The notes below the pieces were generated by a model, which saw only the letters and a program-made list of their open reading frames with translations, ran no database searches and was not told the DNA's origin. This document shows, piece after piece, positions 56,342-64,000 of a stretch of 64,000 bases of DNA; the stretch's first letter is position 1, and each line of letters opens with the position of its first letter. Source of the DNA: Psychromonas sp. 14N.309.X.WAT.B.A12. Its GTDB lineage: Bacteria > Pseudomonadota > Gammaproteobacteria > Enterobacterales > Psychromonadaceae. A program made the translations under genes and the position numbers. The stretch is taken from assembly GCF_030397575.1 (NCBI RefSeq), contig NZ_JAPNXS010000001.1:124001-188000 (forward strand), in the 5' to 3' direction.

Positions 56342-56986
56342 ATGGTCAAAGTTGAGAAATCTATTACTGCAAGTTTTGATGTAGATCCACAATGTGGTTT
56401 CACACCACTTTGTCCAGATGAGTTACCGGTTGAAGAAGGGCACCTTATATCTGAACAATTGAATGAACAGGCTAAGTTTGCAAGCTACCGAGTTGTTAGT
56501 AAAGATTGCCATCCTGCAGAAGCACCTTGGATGGCAACATCGGCAGAACAAGTGATGACACCTGTAGAAGGTGAGTATCCAAATTTAGATATAAAGTGGC
56601 CAGCGCATTGCGTTGTAGGTACAAAGGGGAACTCACTTATCCCTGGTCTGCCTAATGAAGTTGAATATGATTTTGTTGTTGAAAAAGGTGTTGAGCCAGA
56701 GATGCATCCATATGGCGCTTGTTATCACGATCTAAGTGAGCAGCAGAGTACCGGAGTAATTGAATGGTTAAAGGAAAAAAAGGTAAATGAAGTCATTGTT
56801 GGTGGTTTAGCAACAGACTACTGCGTAAAAACGACGGTTTTACAACTCGTAAAAGCGGGTTTTAAAGTCATTCTAAATAAAGCGGCTTGTCGAGGTATTG
56901 CAGATGATTCTATCCAATCAGCCTATCAAGAGATGCAAGAGGTGGGCGTAACATTAATCGCCAGTAGTCGGGAGTTAGCATTGTAA
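56342..56986 (+). CDS. pncA: nicotinamidase / cysteine hydrolase of the isochorismatase superfamily
   Basis: A 214-residue hydrolase that should convert nicotinamide to nicotinate. Candidate triad residues are Asp15 (FDVDPQCGF), Lys115 (VVEKG) and Cys161 (GLATDYCVKTT). A metal-binding segment SKDCHP (Asp55, His57) and WPAHCVVGT near residue 86 complete the site. ATG 56342 follows ggagaag; upstream in-frame codons are not family sequence. Its stop overlaps the pncB start by one base (taATG). The symbol rests on similarity and on this neighbour. Length matches bacterial PncA (about 210). Confidence 0.87.
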   Translation: MVKVEKSITASFDVDPQCGFTPLCPDELPVEEGHLISEQLNEQAKFASYRVVSKDCHPAEAPWMATSAEQVMTPVEGEYPNLDIKWPAHCVVGTKGNSLIPGLPNEVEYDFVVEKGVEPEMHPYGACYHDLSEQQSTGVIEWLKEKKVNEVIVGGLATDYCVKTTVLQLVKAGFKVILNKAACRGIADDSIQSAYQEMQEVGVTLIASSRELAL

Positions 56987-58206
56987 TGCAAAATACAAAA
57001 ATAGATCGTTGGTTGATTGATAGCTTAATGGATATCGATTTTTATAAAATAAGTATGTTACAAGCTTTTTACCATGCCGCAGAGTTTCGTTTAGTAAATG
57101 TGCAATGGAAATTTGCGTGTCGAAATCAAGAAGGTTTAGATTTAACGATTTTAATTCCTGAAATACAACGTCAACTTGAACACCTTTGTACTTTATCTTT
57201 TAGCGATGAAGAGTTAGATTACTTAAGCAAAATGCATTTCATTAAGCCTGATTTCATTGAGTTTTTACGTATTTTTAAATTAAATATGAAATTTATCCAC
57301 CTGCATTCAGATGGTGAAAATATTAACCTCCGTTTTGATGGTCCATTGTTACATGTCAGCTTATTAGAAATTTATGCACTGTCGATTATCAGCGAATTAC
57401 ATACTTTTATAAACTGCGGTGGATTTGATCTATTTGTCGCGAGAGAAAAGCTTGCAGATAAAATTGCACTATTAAAAGCAGAGAAAGATTTAACTGGGCT
57501 AACTTTTATCGATTTCGGTACGCGTCGTCGGGCCAGTAAAGCGTGGCAAGAAGAAGTGCTTAGTACATTAAAATCTGAATTTCCTAATGAGTTCTTAGGC
57601 ACAAGTTGCGTGCATTTTGCTCGTAAATTAGATTTACCTGCGATGGGTACCATGGCCCATGAATGGTTTCAAAGTTGGCAAGCGGTTACTCGTTTAGCCG
57701 ATGCGCAAAAAGCCGCTTTAGAAGGGTGGGTAAGAGAATATCGAGGACGTTTAGGGATCGCTCTAACCGATTGCTATTCAATGGACTCTTTTATGCGTGA
57801 TTTTAATGATCCATATTTTGGCAAGCTTTATGATGGGTTGCGACATGATAGTGGTTGCCCATTCGAATGGGGTGAGAAGGCGATTAGCCTTTATCATACG
57901 ATGGAAATTGATCCTCTGAGTAAAACCTTAGTATTTAGTGATTCATTAGACTTTCCAAGAATGATAGAAATTTGGAAGCGCTTTAGAGGGCGTATAAAAG
58001 TTTCATTTGGTATTGGTACCAACTTGATGAATGATGTTGGTAATCGTCCCTTAAGTATTGTGATAAAAATGGTAACGGTTAATGGCAAACCAGTGGCTAA
58101 AATATCCGATGAACCAGGTAAGAGTATGTGTGAAGATTTAGGTTACTTACAATATTTAGCAAGCCAATATGGAATTGATCCAAGTATCGTTAAAGTGTCT
58201 AAATAG
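56986..58206 (+). CDS. pncB: nicotinate phosphoribosyltransferase
   Basis: A 406-residue enzyme (E. coli about 400) that converts nicotinate and PRPP to nicotinate mononucleotide, with ATP. Visible motifs are MDIDFYKISMLQAFY at the start, TFIDFGTRRRASKAWQEEVL near residue 185, GTMAHEWFQS near residue 225 with the phosphorylated histidine, and ALTDCYSMDSF. Coupling to the amidase gene by a one-base overlap makes the NAD salvage step from nicotinamide explicit. A strong terminator follows. Confidence 0.93.
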   Translation: MQNTKIDRWLIDSLMDIDFYKISMLQAFYHAAEFRLVNVQWKFACRNQEGLDLTILIPEIQRQLEHLCTLSFSDEELDYLSKMHFIKPDFIEFLRIFKLNMKFIHLHSDGENINLRFDGPLLHVSLLEIYALSIISELHTFINCGGFDLFVAREKLADKIALLKAEKDLTGLTFIDFGTRRRASKAWQEEVLSTLKSEFPNEFLGTSCVHFARKLDLPAMGTMAHEWFQSWQAVTRLADAQKAALEGWVREYRGRLGIALTDCYSMDSFMRDFNDPYFGKLYDGLRHDSGCPFEWGEKAISLYHTMEIDPLSKTLVFSDSLDFPRMIEIWKRFRGRIKVSFGIGTNLMNDVGNRPLSIVIKMVTVNGKPVAKISDEPGKSMCEDLGYLQYLASQYGIDPSIVKVSK

Positions 58207-58219
58207 CTTAAATTTATGA

Positions 58220-58260
58220 ATTAAAGTAATTAAAGTAATTAAAGTAACTAAAGTAAAAAA
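58220..58260. repeat. four tandem copies of a 10-bp A/T unit
   Basis: The unit attaaagtaa is repeated almost perfectly four times just after pncB, immediately before its terminator. It is short and is likely a replication-slippage product. Confidence 0.75.
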
Positions 58261-58304
58261 GCCGATAAGGTTGATGTTTTATCATCCAGTCTTATCGGCT
58301 TTTT
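58256..58304 (+). terminator. Rho-independent terminator of pncAB
   Basis: Stem gccgataag/cttatcggc, extended by A/T pairs, has a 21-base loop and is followed by five T. Confidence 0.85.
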
Positions 58305-58355
58305 ACGTATGTGAGCTTTTTAATAAAGGGTTACTGAGGTAGATCTGCTACCTCA

Positions 58356-60167
58356 TTATTTTTGATTAAAACGTCTTAACTTAGATAATACATCAATCAA
58401 TAGGGTGATATTTAATGCATCACTATCGGCATTTTGTTCAATGTAATTACCTTGCCAATCAATACTATCAATATCGCCATTACCAGAAAATTGAGTAATG
58501 CGTCTATTTTCATAAATGATGTAGTTATTACTATCACCGGATAACACAAAGTCTCTATCTTGTTTAGCAAATAGGGAATGACCACTGCTAAATTGATTAC
58601 TTGGATTTTCAACTCCAAATACGTTTTGCATCAAGGTAGGCATCAGGTCTACATGGCTTGTCATATCATAAATAGTACGCGGCAGTTTATTTGGCCACAC
58701 TAATATCATTGGTACACTTGCACCACTGATCAATGAGTCGTTGTTATTTTGCTCTTTAAAAGACTGACCATTAGTACCAGTAATGACGATGATCGTATTC
58801 TGATAAGCTTGTTGTGCTTTTAAGCTATCTATTAGACGCTGTATTTTCTCATCTATTGCGTGTACCTGAGATTGATAAAGTGTTAATTGCTCTGTTTGTT
58901 CAGGAATCGTTTTTATGCTTGGCTGGGTAAACAGATGATCGTTTTTCTGTTCTAAGTAAACATAAGCAAACCATGGTGTGTCTTGTTGTTGAGTTTTAAT
59001 CCACTCATCCCATTGTTGGACAACTTGGTTATTATTTGTAGCATCAGAATAATATACATTAGGTGTTTTTTTCAATTGACTAAAGCTGCTTTGTAAAAAC
59101 TCTGGGTGTACAAAGCCAATACTTGAAAACAGGCCGATAGGGCGTTTATCTTCTACAACTTTATTCATAAATACTGGTGCAATATGGTTATCGGTTATAT
59201 CGTCCCAATAACTATTAGGTAAACTATAGAACAGACTAAATACACCTTGGGCACTGTTGTTTGCACCACTGAAGTGGTTTTTGAAATTAATCGCTTCTGT
59301 GCTCAGTAAATCTAAATGTGGCATATTTTGCGAGTTCAGCATATCTGCGCGTAATGACTCCACATTAACCACTAAAATATTATAGTCAGCGCTACTTGTT
59401 GGGGCTGTAGAGTAAGTCAGCGCCTTTAATGGGTAATTAAGTACTTGCGGGTTTGTCCCTAACGCATTCAACTCACTCTTCTGAATAGTGTCTTCATTTA
59501 ACCAGCCCTGTTTAGTCAAGAAAGTCCTTGCTGTCATTGGGTAAGATAGCGGATAAAGCGAACGTTGATGGGTAATTGGTCGGTATTGTGTTGCATCAGC
59601 CCAAATGTAAACAAGATGGCTCAGTACAAAGCTTGCAAATAGGAATAGCGCAATAGGTTTGCCGATCTGTTTTGCGTGAATATGTCTGACTTTCTTCCAC
59701 AGAATGGTAGAAAAAAAAGCTTCAAGTGCAAAGGTAATCGGGATAGAAATATAATGGAGATTAATTGAATAAATTTCTTCAACTTGTTCTGGTTTTTGTA
59801 AAAACTGCCAAATCAAGGGGTTGAGGTGAAATTCATACAATCTGAATATTTGTGTATCAACAATTAAAAAAGTGATCGCCGTTGTGGCGATCAGAATTGA
59901 AATTAGGCGATAAATTAAATTATTGGATATTAAAAAGGCCAGCGGGAATAATAAAATCCCAAATACCACAGCGGCTAGGAAACTGAAATGCCCTAGTAAA
60001 CTGATAAATTGGTAGGTGATGCCGAGCCCCGTATCAGCTAAACCTGAGTACGCAATATAGCGCAAGCTGATTAAAGAAATAGCAATAATATTAAAGAACG
60101 TGAACCAGTGTGCCCAAGTGACATTTTTAGCTACGTTATCGTGAAATTTATGACCTGTTTCAACCAT
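58356..60167 (-). CDS. yejM: YejM (PbgA/LapC)-like inner-membrane sulfatase-fold protein
   Basis: A 603-residue protein (E. coli YejM 586). The first 200 residues hold five membrane spans (DUF3413), and the rest is a periplasmic sulfatase-like domain (NILVVNVESLRADMLN near residue 260; ANNSAQGVFSLFYSLP near 307). In E. coli this protein senses periplasmic lipopolysaccharide and protects LpxC from FtsH through YciM. ATG 60167 lies 5 bp after the yejL stop; an in-frame GTG at 60200 would overlap yejL and has less support. It is cotranscribed with yejL, as in other gammaproteobacteria. Confidence 0.9.
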   Translation of the reverse strand: MVETGHKFHDNVAKNVTWAHWFTFFNIIAISLISLRYIAYSGLADTGLGITYQFISLLGHFSFLAAVVFGILLFPLAFLISNNLIYRLISILIATTAITFLIVDTQIFRLYEFHLNPLIWQFLQKPEQVEEIYSINLHYISIPITFALEAFFSTILWKKVRHIHAKQIGKPIALFLFASFVLSHLVYIWADATQYRPITHQRSLYPLSYPMTARTFLTKQGWLNEDTIQKSELNALGTNPQVLNYPLKALTYSTAPTSSADYNILVVNVESLRADMLNSQNMPHLDLLSTEAINFKNHFSGANNSAQGVFSLFYSLPNSYWDDITDNHIAPVFMNKVVEDKRPIGLFSSIGFVHPEFLQSSFSQLKKTPNVYYSDATNNNQVVQQWDEWIKTQQQDTPWFAYVYLEQKNDHLFTQPSIKTIPEQTEQLTLYQSQVHAIDEKIQRLIDSLKAQQAYQNTIIVITGTNGQSFKEQNNNDSLISGASVPMILVWPNKLPRTIYDMTSHVDLMPTLMQNVFGVENPSNQFSSGHSLFAKQDRDFVLSGDSNNYIIYENRRITQFSGNGDIDSIDWQGNYIEQNADSDALNITLLIDVLSKLRRFNQK

Positions 60168-60171
60168 GTTT

Positions 60172-60396
60172 TTATTTATCTTTTGTATTAATAGAGGCAC
60201 TTAATGCTTTAACAAACTTATCGCTGATAGCTTGACGTTGTGCTGTTGGTACTTGGCTATTAATGACATGAGTAATACTATTGCCTAAAATCATTAAGCT
60301 AAGATCCACAGAAACGTCATTGTCATGAAGTACATCCATCACTTGATCCAGAATTGATTCGATTTTTTGGCTAGAGTACTTTGATTGAATTGGCAT
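60172..60396 (-). CDS. yejL: YejL (DUF1414) family protein
   Basis: A 74-residue protein (E. coli 75). Conserved sequence is easy to see: YSSQKIESILDQVMDVL, then VDLSLMILGNSITHVIN and PTAQRQAISDKF. Function is unknown. It always sits next to yejM and close to yejK, and here the same three genes are kept together. The stop is separated from the yejM start by four bases, so they are coupled. It is divergent from yejK across 190 bp. Confidence 0.92.
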   Translation of the reverse strand: MPIQSKYSSQKIESILDQVMDVLHDNDVSVDLSLMILGNSITHVINSQVPTAQRQAISDKFVKALSASINTKDK

Positions 60397-60586
60397 AATA
60401 AACTTCTAATGTAAGGAATGATAATTGCGTTATGATACCGCACTCGTATTATTATACCAATGACTTAACCCCTCGATTTTGAAAAGTTACACAGATAATT
60501 AAGCGAATAATTACTGTTTCAAGATTGATTGCGGTGTGTATAATTTGCCAATTAAGTTTATTTGTTTCTCACAAGGTCATATTTCT

Positions 60587-61663
60587 ATGAACGTTTCCGC
60601 TACCAATATTATTTTACACTCTTTAAATTACAACAGTGAAGGCGTTTTATCGTGCAAAATGCGTGAAGGCGAACTGCCTATTTCACCTTCTATTGAGCAG
60701 TTGGTGATGGATTTACATCGTAGCTACCAAAGTAAATCTAATAAAGCTTTTGCATTTTTTGCTGATGAAGGTGAAAAGTCGCAAGTATTCAAACGTGCTT
60801 TAACAGAAGAGCTGAATGGCGAGTTAGATTTTGTTGGATTTTCTCAACAAGCAGCTAGTCGTTTAGTTGATGAATTAAAAGATCATGACTTTGCTGAAGG
60901 AGGGGTGTTATTAATCAGTAAGTACACTTGGACAACCAGTGATTATTTACTAGTCGCATTGCTTCAAAATAACCAATCAATCAGCGTTAACGAGAATCTT
61001 GAGCTACAAGTTAGTCAGCATATTGAAACGAGTAAAATTCAATTAGTGGCTCGTATTGACCTTACTCTACTCAAGCGTGACCCTGAAGCTAACCGTTATA
61101 TCTCCTTTATTAAAGGCCGCGTTGGTCGTAAAGTCTCTGATTTCTTTTTAGACTTTATGGGAGCAAAAGAAGGCTTTGATGCAAAAGTACAGAATGAAGG
61201 TCTGCTAAAAGCGGTAGAAGAGTTCTGTGAGAAGCAAGAGCTACCAACGGAGCAAAAGCAAGAGGTCCGAGAGGTTACTTTTAACTATTGCAAAGAGCAA
61301 ATAAAAGAAGGGCAAGACATTGACCTTTCTAGTTTGTCGGAAGAGTTTCAATCGACTTCAAATCTAGAAGGCAGTTTCTATGACTTCGTTAGTGAAGATT
61401 ATCAATTAGAAGAGAATTTCCCAGCAGATAAAACCTTAGTGAGAAAATTAACTAAGTATGTCGGCCAAGGCGGAGGTATGAATATTAGCTTTGACCAAAA
61501 ACATTTAGGCTCATCTATTCATTATGATGAAGCATCGGATACATTAACGATTCAAGGTATTCCACCTAATTTACGCGAACAATTAAAACGTGATGCGTTG
61601 ATTGATGCAGGTGAAACCGTGATCACTGAAACCGTTACGGATGATGGAAAAGCCCCTTTTTAA
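60587..61663 (+). CDS. yejK: nucleoid-associated protein YejK
   Basis: A 358-residue protein of the YejK family (E. coli NdpA, 335). Conserved blocks are VARIDLT, YISFIKGRVGRKVSDFFLDFMGA near residue 180, KAVEEFCEKQEL, and the tail GGGMNISFDQKHLG and TLTIQGIPPNLREQL. It binds the nucleoid; its precise task is unknown. ATG 60587 is chosen because the family sequence begins there. Its ribosome site (aaggt) is about 12 bases off; an upstream ATG at 60536 lacks family sequence. Confidence 0.93.
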   Translation: MNVSATNIILHSLNYNSEGVLSCKMREGELPISPSIEQLVMDLHRSYQSKSNKAFAFFADEGEKSQVFKRALTEELNGELDFVGFSQQAASRLVDELKDHDFAEGGVLLISKYTWTTSDYLLVALLQNNQSISVNENLELQVSQHIETSKIQLVARIDLTLLKRDPEANRYISFIKGRVGRKVSDFFLDFMGAKEGFDAKVQNEGLLKAVEEFCEKQELPTEQKQEVREVTFNYCKEQIKEGQDIDLSSLSEEFQSTSNLEGSFYDFVSEDYQLEENFPADKTLVRKLTKYVGQGGGMNISFDQKHLGSSIHYDEASDTLTIQGIPPNLREQLKRDALIDAGETVITETVTDDGKAPF

Positions 61664-61730
61664 GCATTAATACATTACACTGTTTAAATACCTGTTGATG
61701 ACAGTGCTTAAACAAAAAAGAGATAAAAGA

Positions 61731-62597
61731 ATGAAATTATTTGTACGAGACTTAACTGTTATTGATTCAACTTACTTGGACGCTAGCCGTGGGTTTGTGG
61801 GTGAAAGCTATCAAGTTGACGTAGTGTTGGATGGACAGCTAAACGAACAATCTATGATTTTAGACTTTGCTTTAGTAAAGAAACAGATTAAAGCGATTAT
61901 TGATGCAGAAGTCGACCATAAATTGCTGGTTCCAAGTTTGTCGCAAGCTTGCTCTGTTATCCCAGATGATGAGCGAACTCAGGTTAATTATCGGTTATCG
62001 AAAGATGAAGTAATTCAAGTTAAAGCACCGCATGAGGCATATTGTTTACTTCAATGTGAAGTATTAACAGAGGCATTTTTAGCCGATTACCTAGAGCAAG
62101 TTATCTTAGATAAGTTACCAGAAAACGTAACTGGATTGAGTATTAGTTTACGGTCAGAGGAGATTGATACTCCCTTTTACCATTATACTCATGGTTTAAA
62201 AAAACATAATGGAAACTGCCAACGCATTGCTCATGGGCATCGTTCTAAAATTGATATTTTTATTAACGATCAATACAGTAGTAAATGGGTTGAACAATGG
62301 GCAGCACGCTGGACTGATATCTATTTAGCAAGTGACAGTGATGTGATCAAACGTAGCGATCTTTCATTTATTACCGAGAAACCGACCGCGGAAGTACATT
62401 GTTCTGCCTATCATGCACCACAGGGGTATTTTGAATTATTAATGCCGGCTAGCCGTTGCGAGGTTTTAAATAACGATACAACGGTAGAAGAGCTCGCTCG
62501 CTTTATTTGTGAAACCATTAAAGACAAAGAGGGCGAAAATAAAGTCACTGTATTCGCCTATGAAGGTATCGGAAAAGGTGCCATTGTAGAGCTTTAA
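61731..62597 (+). CDS. tandem-domain 6-carboxytetrahydropterin synthase-like protein (QueD-like)
   Basis: A 288-residue protein with two PTPS-type domains. The C-terminal domain (about residues 150-285) keeps the zinc and catalytic signature, with THGLKKHNGNCQRIAHGHRS: Cys and the HGH triad. The N-terminal domain has the fold pattern (GESYQVDVVLDG, MILDFALVKK) but the HGH motif is replaced by VGESY, so it looks non-catalytic. Single-domain QueD makes 6-carboxy-tetrahydropterin for queuosine; two-domain forms occur in marine gammaproteobacteria, and their role is not fixed. ATG 61731 follows aagaga. No other queuosine gene is near. Confidence 0.82.
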   Translation: MKLFVRDLTVIDSTYLDASRGFVGESYQVDVVLDGQLNEQSMILDFALVKKQIKAIIDAEVDHKLLVPSLSQACSVIPDDERTQVNYRLSKDEVIQVKAPHEAYCLLQCEVLTEAFLADYLEQVILDKLPENVTGLSISLRSEEIDTPFYHYTHGLKKHNGNCQRIAHGHRSKIDIFINDQYSSKWVEQWAARWTDIYLASDSDVIKRSDLSFITEKPTAEVHCSAYHAPQGYFELLMPASRCEVLNNDTTVEELARFICETIKDKEGENKVTVFAYEGIGKGAIVEL

Positions 62598-62689
62598 ACT
62601 AGGCTGGGCGCTGATTGATTATGTACATTAGCAACTTCAGTTTTAATGTACATAAGGTTAAATAATATAATGATTGATAAGGATTTAAG

Positions 62690-63037
62690 ATGGCTGAAGA
62701 AACGATTTTTAGAAAAATAATTGATAAAGAGATTCCATCGGAAACATTGTATCAAGATCATTATGTGACAGCTTTTCGTGATATCTCCCCACAGGCTCCA
62801 GTGCATATTCTTATTATTCCTAATAAACTGATTCCAACTGCCAACGATATCGAGGTTGAAGATGAAGTGTTAGTGGGTAAGTTATATACGGTAGCTAAAC
62901 AGTTAGCGAAAGAAGAAGGTATTGCAGAGTCAGGTTATCGTTTGATAATGAATTGTAATAGTGACGGTGGGCAAGAAGTTTACCATATACATTTACATTT
63001 ATTAGGTGGAAAAAAATTAGGAAAGTTAGTAAGTTAA
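62690..63037 (+). CDS. hinT: HIT-family purine nucleoside phosphoramidase
   Basis: A 115-residue histidine-triad protein that hydrolyses adenosine 5'-phosphoramidate and similar compounds. The catalytic HIT motif is [11 protein letters not shown] (residues 98-108). Earlier family blocks are [18 protein letters not shown] and [17 protein letters not shown]. Ribosome site aaggatt. It is first in a likely unit with lpoB, as in vibrios and shewanellae. The length is typical (about 119). Confidence 0.93.
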   Translation: MAEETIFRKIIDKEIPSETLYQDHYVTAFRDISPQAPVHILIIPNKLIPTANDIEVEDEVLVGKLYTVAKQLAKEEGIAESGYRLIMNCNSDGGQEVYHIHLHLLGGKKLGKLVS

Positions 63038-63101
63038 CTTTCTGAATTAATATATGGTAAGTTATTGATACTATTTTATTCTTTATAAGGTGGAGTTTAC
63101 G

Positions 63102-63701
63102 ATGAAAATACATACTAGTTTGTTACTGGTGATCATGAGTAGTGTAATGCTAGCGGCTTGTTCTACATCAGTAGAGCGTTTAGATGCACAACAACAGGTC
63201 GACTTAAGTGGTGCTTGGAATGACACTGACTCTCAGTTAGTGGCACAAGAAATGATCGAAGACTCTCTTTCACGCGCATGGATCAGCAAATTTGTAAGCA
63301 GTGAAGGTAAAGACCCCGCAGTCATTGTTGGTCGTATTAAAAATCTAAGTCACGAACATATTAATACCAATACTTTTGTTGCCAATATGGAACGTGAGTT
63401 GATTAATTCAGGTGAAGTACAATTTGTTGCAAGTGCTGCAAACCGTCAAGAAATTCGTGATGAACGAGCAGATCAAGATTTAAACGCTTCTGAAGCTACC
63501 CGTAAAGAAGCGGGCCAAGAGTATGGCGCAGACTTTATGATGCAAGGTCAAATCAATACCATTGTTGATGTGGATGGTACTACTCAAGTACGTTTTTACC
63601 AAGTCAACCTTGAGTTAATTAGCTTAAAGGATAATCGTAAAGTATGGATTGGTGAAAAGAAAATCAAAAAGCTTATCTCTAACAGTAAAATTCGTCCGTA
63701 A
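63102..63701 (+). CDS. lpoB: penicillin-binding protein activator LpoB
   Basis: A 199-residue outer-membrane lipoprotein that activates PBP1b for peptidoglycan synthesis. The signal ends in the lipobox MLAAC (Cys19). The mature part has GAWNDTDSQLVAQEMIEDSL near residue 35, the core GRIKNLSHEHINTNTF, and a final VRFYQVNLELISL and KVWIGEKKIKK block of the LpoB fold. ATG 63102 follows ggtgga; the in-frame codon at 63090 is not needed. Context with hinT upstream supports the call. A small hairpin follows. Confidence 0.92.
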   Translation: MKIHTSLLLVIMSSVMLAACSTSVERLDAQQQVDLSGAWNDTDSQLVAQEMIEDSLSRAWISKFVSSEGKDPAVIVGRIKNLSHEHINTNTFVANMERELINSGEVQFVASAANRQEIRDERADQDLNASEATRKEAGQEYGADFMMQGQINTIVDVDGTTQVRFYQVNLELISLKDNRKVWIGEKKIKKLISNSKIRP

Positions 63702-63718
63702 CGTTATAGATACATGAT

Positions 63719-63740
63719 TAGGCTCAGTAATGAGCCTATT
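63719..63740 (+). terminator. weak hairpin after lpoB
   Basis: Stem taggctca/tgagccta with a gtaa loop is followed by tt only. It is a weak terminator or mRNA end signal before the next gene. Confidence 0.4.
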
Positions 63741-63760
63741 CTGTATGAAATGGAATAACT

Positions 63761-64000
63761 ATGCATAAATTGTTACTTGCCTTTGTCTTCTTACTTTCTG
63801 GCTGTGCTCAACACAATAACAATCGACTTGCAGATGATTTACAGTTTGAAACACCAGAATCTATTCTTTCAGCATTACAAGAAACCAAGCCAGACGATAG
63901 AGATATTGCTCAGTATTACCTTAATCTAGGTTATTTACAGTTATTATCTGGGCAGTTTCCTGCATCAATCGAATCCCTATTAATCGCAAAAAAACAGATG
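63761..64000 (+). CDS. N-terminal part of a TPR-like lipoprotein (COG3014-like), cut by the window edge
   Basis: The first 80 codons of a gene running off the right edge. The signal peptide ends in the lipobox LLSGC (Cys15), then a hydrophilic stretch and a helical pair DIAQYYLNLGYLQLLSGQFPASIESLLIA that looks like a TPR repeat. The position directly after lpoB and the sequence style match COG3014-type lipoproteins seen next to lpoB in related bacteria. Only the beginning can be judged. Confidence 0.72.
   Translation, partial: MHKLLLAFVFLLSGCAQHNNNRLADDLQFETPESILSALQETKPDDRDIAQYYLNLGYLQLLSGQFPASIESLLIAKKQM

Noticed and set aside
60168-60200. GTG 60200 as the yejM start
   Set aside because: It would overlap yejL by 29 bp and add residues with no YejM likeness; ATG 60167 fits better.

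Overview
The window is about 64 kb of AT-rich chromosome from a Gram-negative marine-type gammaproteobacterium. Three gene groups point there: carAB with a TTG-start carA; yejM-yejL opposite yejK; and hinT-lpoB next to a COG3014-like lipoprotein. Several sodium-coupled transporters, a tandem-domain QueD-like protein, a YHYH lipoprotein, a PEP-CTERM protein and an FNT channel joined to a PP2C/kinase also fit. A Psychromonas/Moritella/Shewanella-like member of the Alteromonadales is my best guess; the genus is inference. I saw no rRNA, tRNA, complete insertion sequence, prophage or CRISPR array.

Layout. 0-6 kb: AGCS symporter, DUF1244 protein, BMT5-like methyltransferase with a zinc-finger tail, TPR membrane protein, SppA-type protease. 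5.9-6.7 kb: a 240-bp tandem repeat array. 6.7-14.4 kb: pepD, carAB and a uracil-DNA glycosylase. 15-21 kb: DUF2254 protein, MFS transporter, acyltransferase, lipoprotein esterase, P-loop kinase. 21.3-21.9 kb: a scar holding fragments of ridA, a lysR and a yaeR-like gene. 22-30.3 kb: zinc-ribbon/rhomboid protease with an upstream membrane partner, YitT protein, aphA, a LysR/DoxX divergent pair, an extradiol dioxygenase and small membrane proteins. 30.6-38 kb: second AGCS symporter, lipoprotein, PEP-CTERM protein, FNT channel plus phosphatase/kinase, DUF4174 protein, DEDDh exonuclease. 38-41.9 kb: exported HAD hydrolase, acyl-CoA thioesterase, a broken membrane-protein gene, MDR oxidoreductase. 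42.5-48.4 kb: a molybdenum hydroxylase module (triheme cytochrome c, 2Fe-2S subunit, Tat-exported Mo subunit) facing its maturation pair mocA-xdhC. 48.8-56 kb: glutathione transferase with an apparent ATT start, PAS-GAF-GGDEF protein, YHYH lipoprotein, 2OG oxygenase, AEC transporter, HlyU-like protein, NSS transporter. 56.3-64 kb: pncA-like/pncB, yejM-yejL, yejK, QueD-like, hinT, lpoB and a truncated lipoprotein gene at the right edge.

How genes work together. carA and carB make carbamoyl phosphate for arginine and pyrimidines. The nicotinamidase and nicotinate phosphoribosyltransferase overlap by one base and form an NAD salvage pair. In the molybdenum module the Tat signal on the large subunit should carry the small subunit across the membrane, the membrane-anchored cytochrome should take the electrons, and mocA-xdhC should supply the matured cofactor. 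The FNT channel and the phosphatase/kinase look like one transcription unit in which anion transport is coupled to Ser/Thr phosphorylation.

Nothing here is clearly a new defence or mobile system. The least expected items are the zinc-ribbon/rhomboid fusion, the channel/kinase pair, the BMT5-like zinc-finger methyltransferase, the ATT start, two dispersed repeat families and the deletion scar at 21.4 kb.
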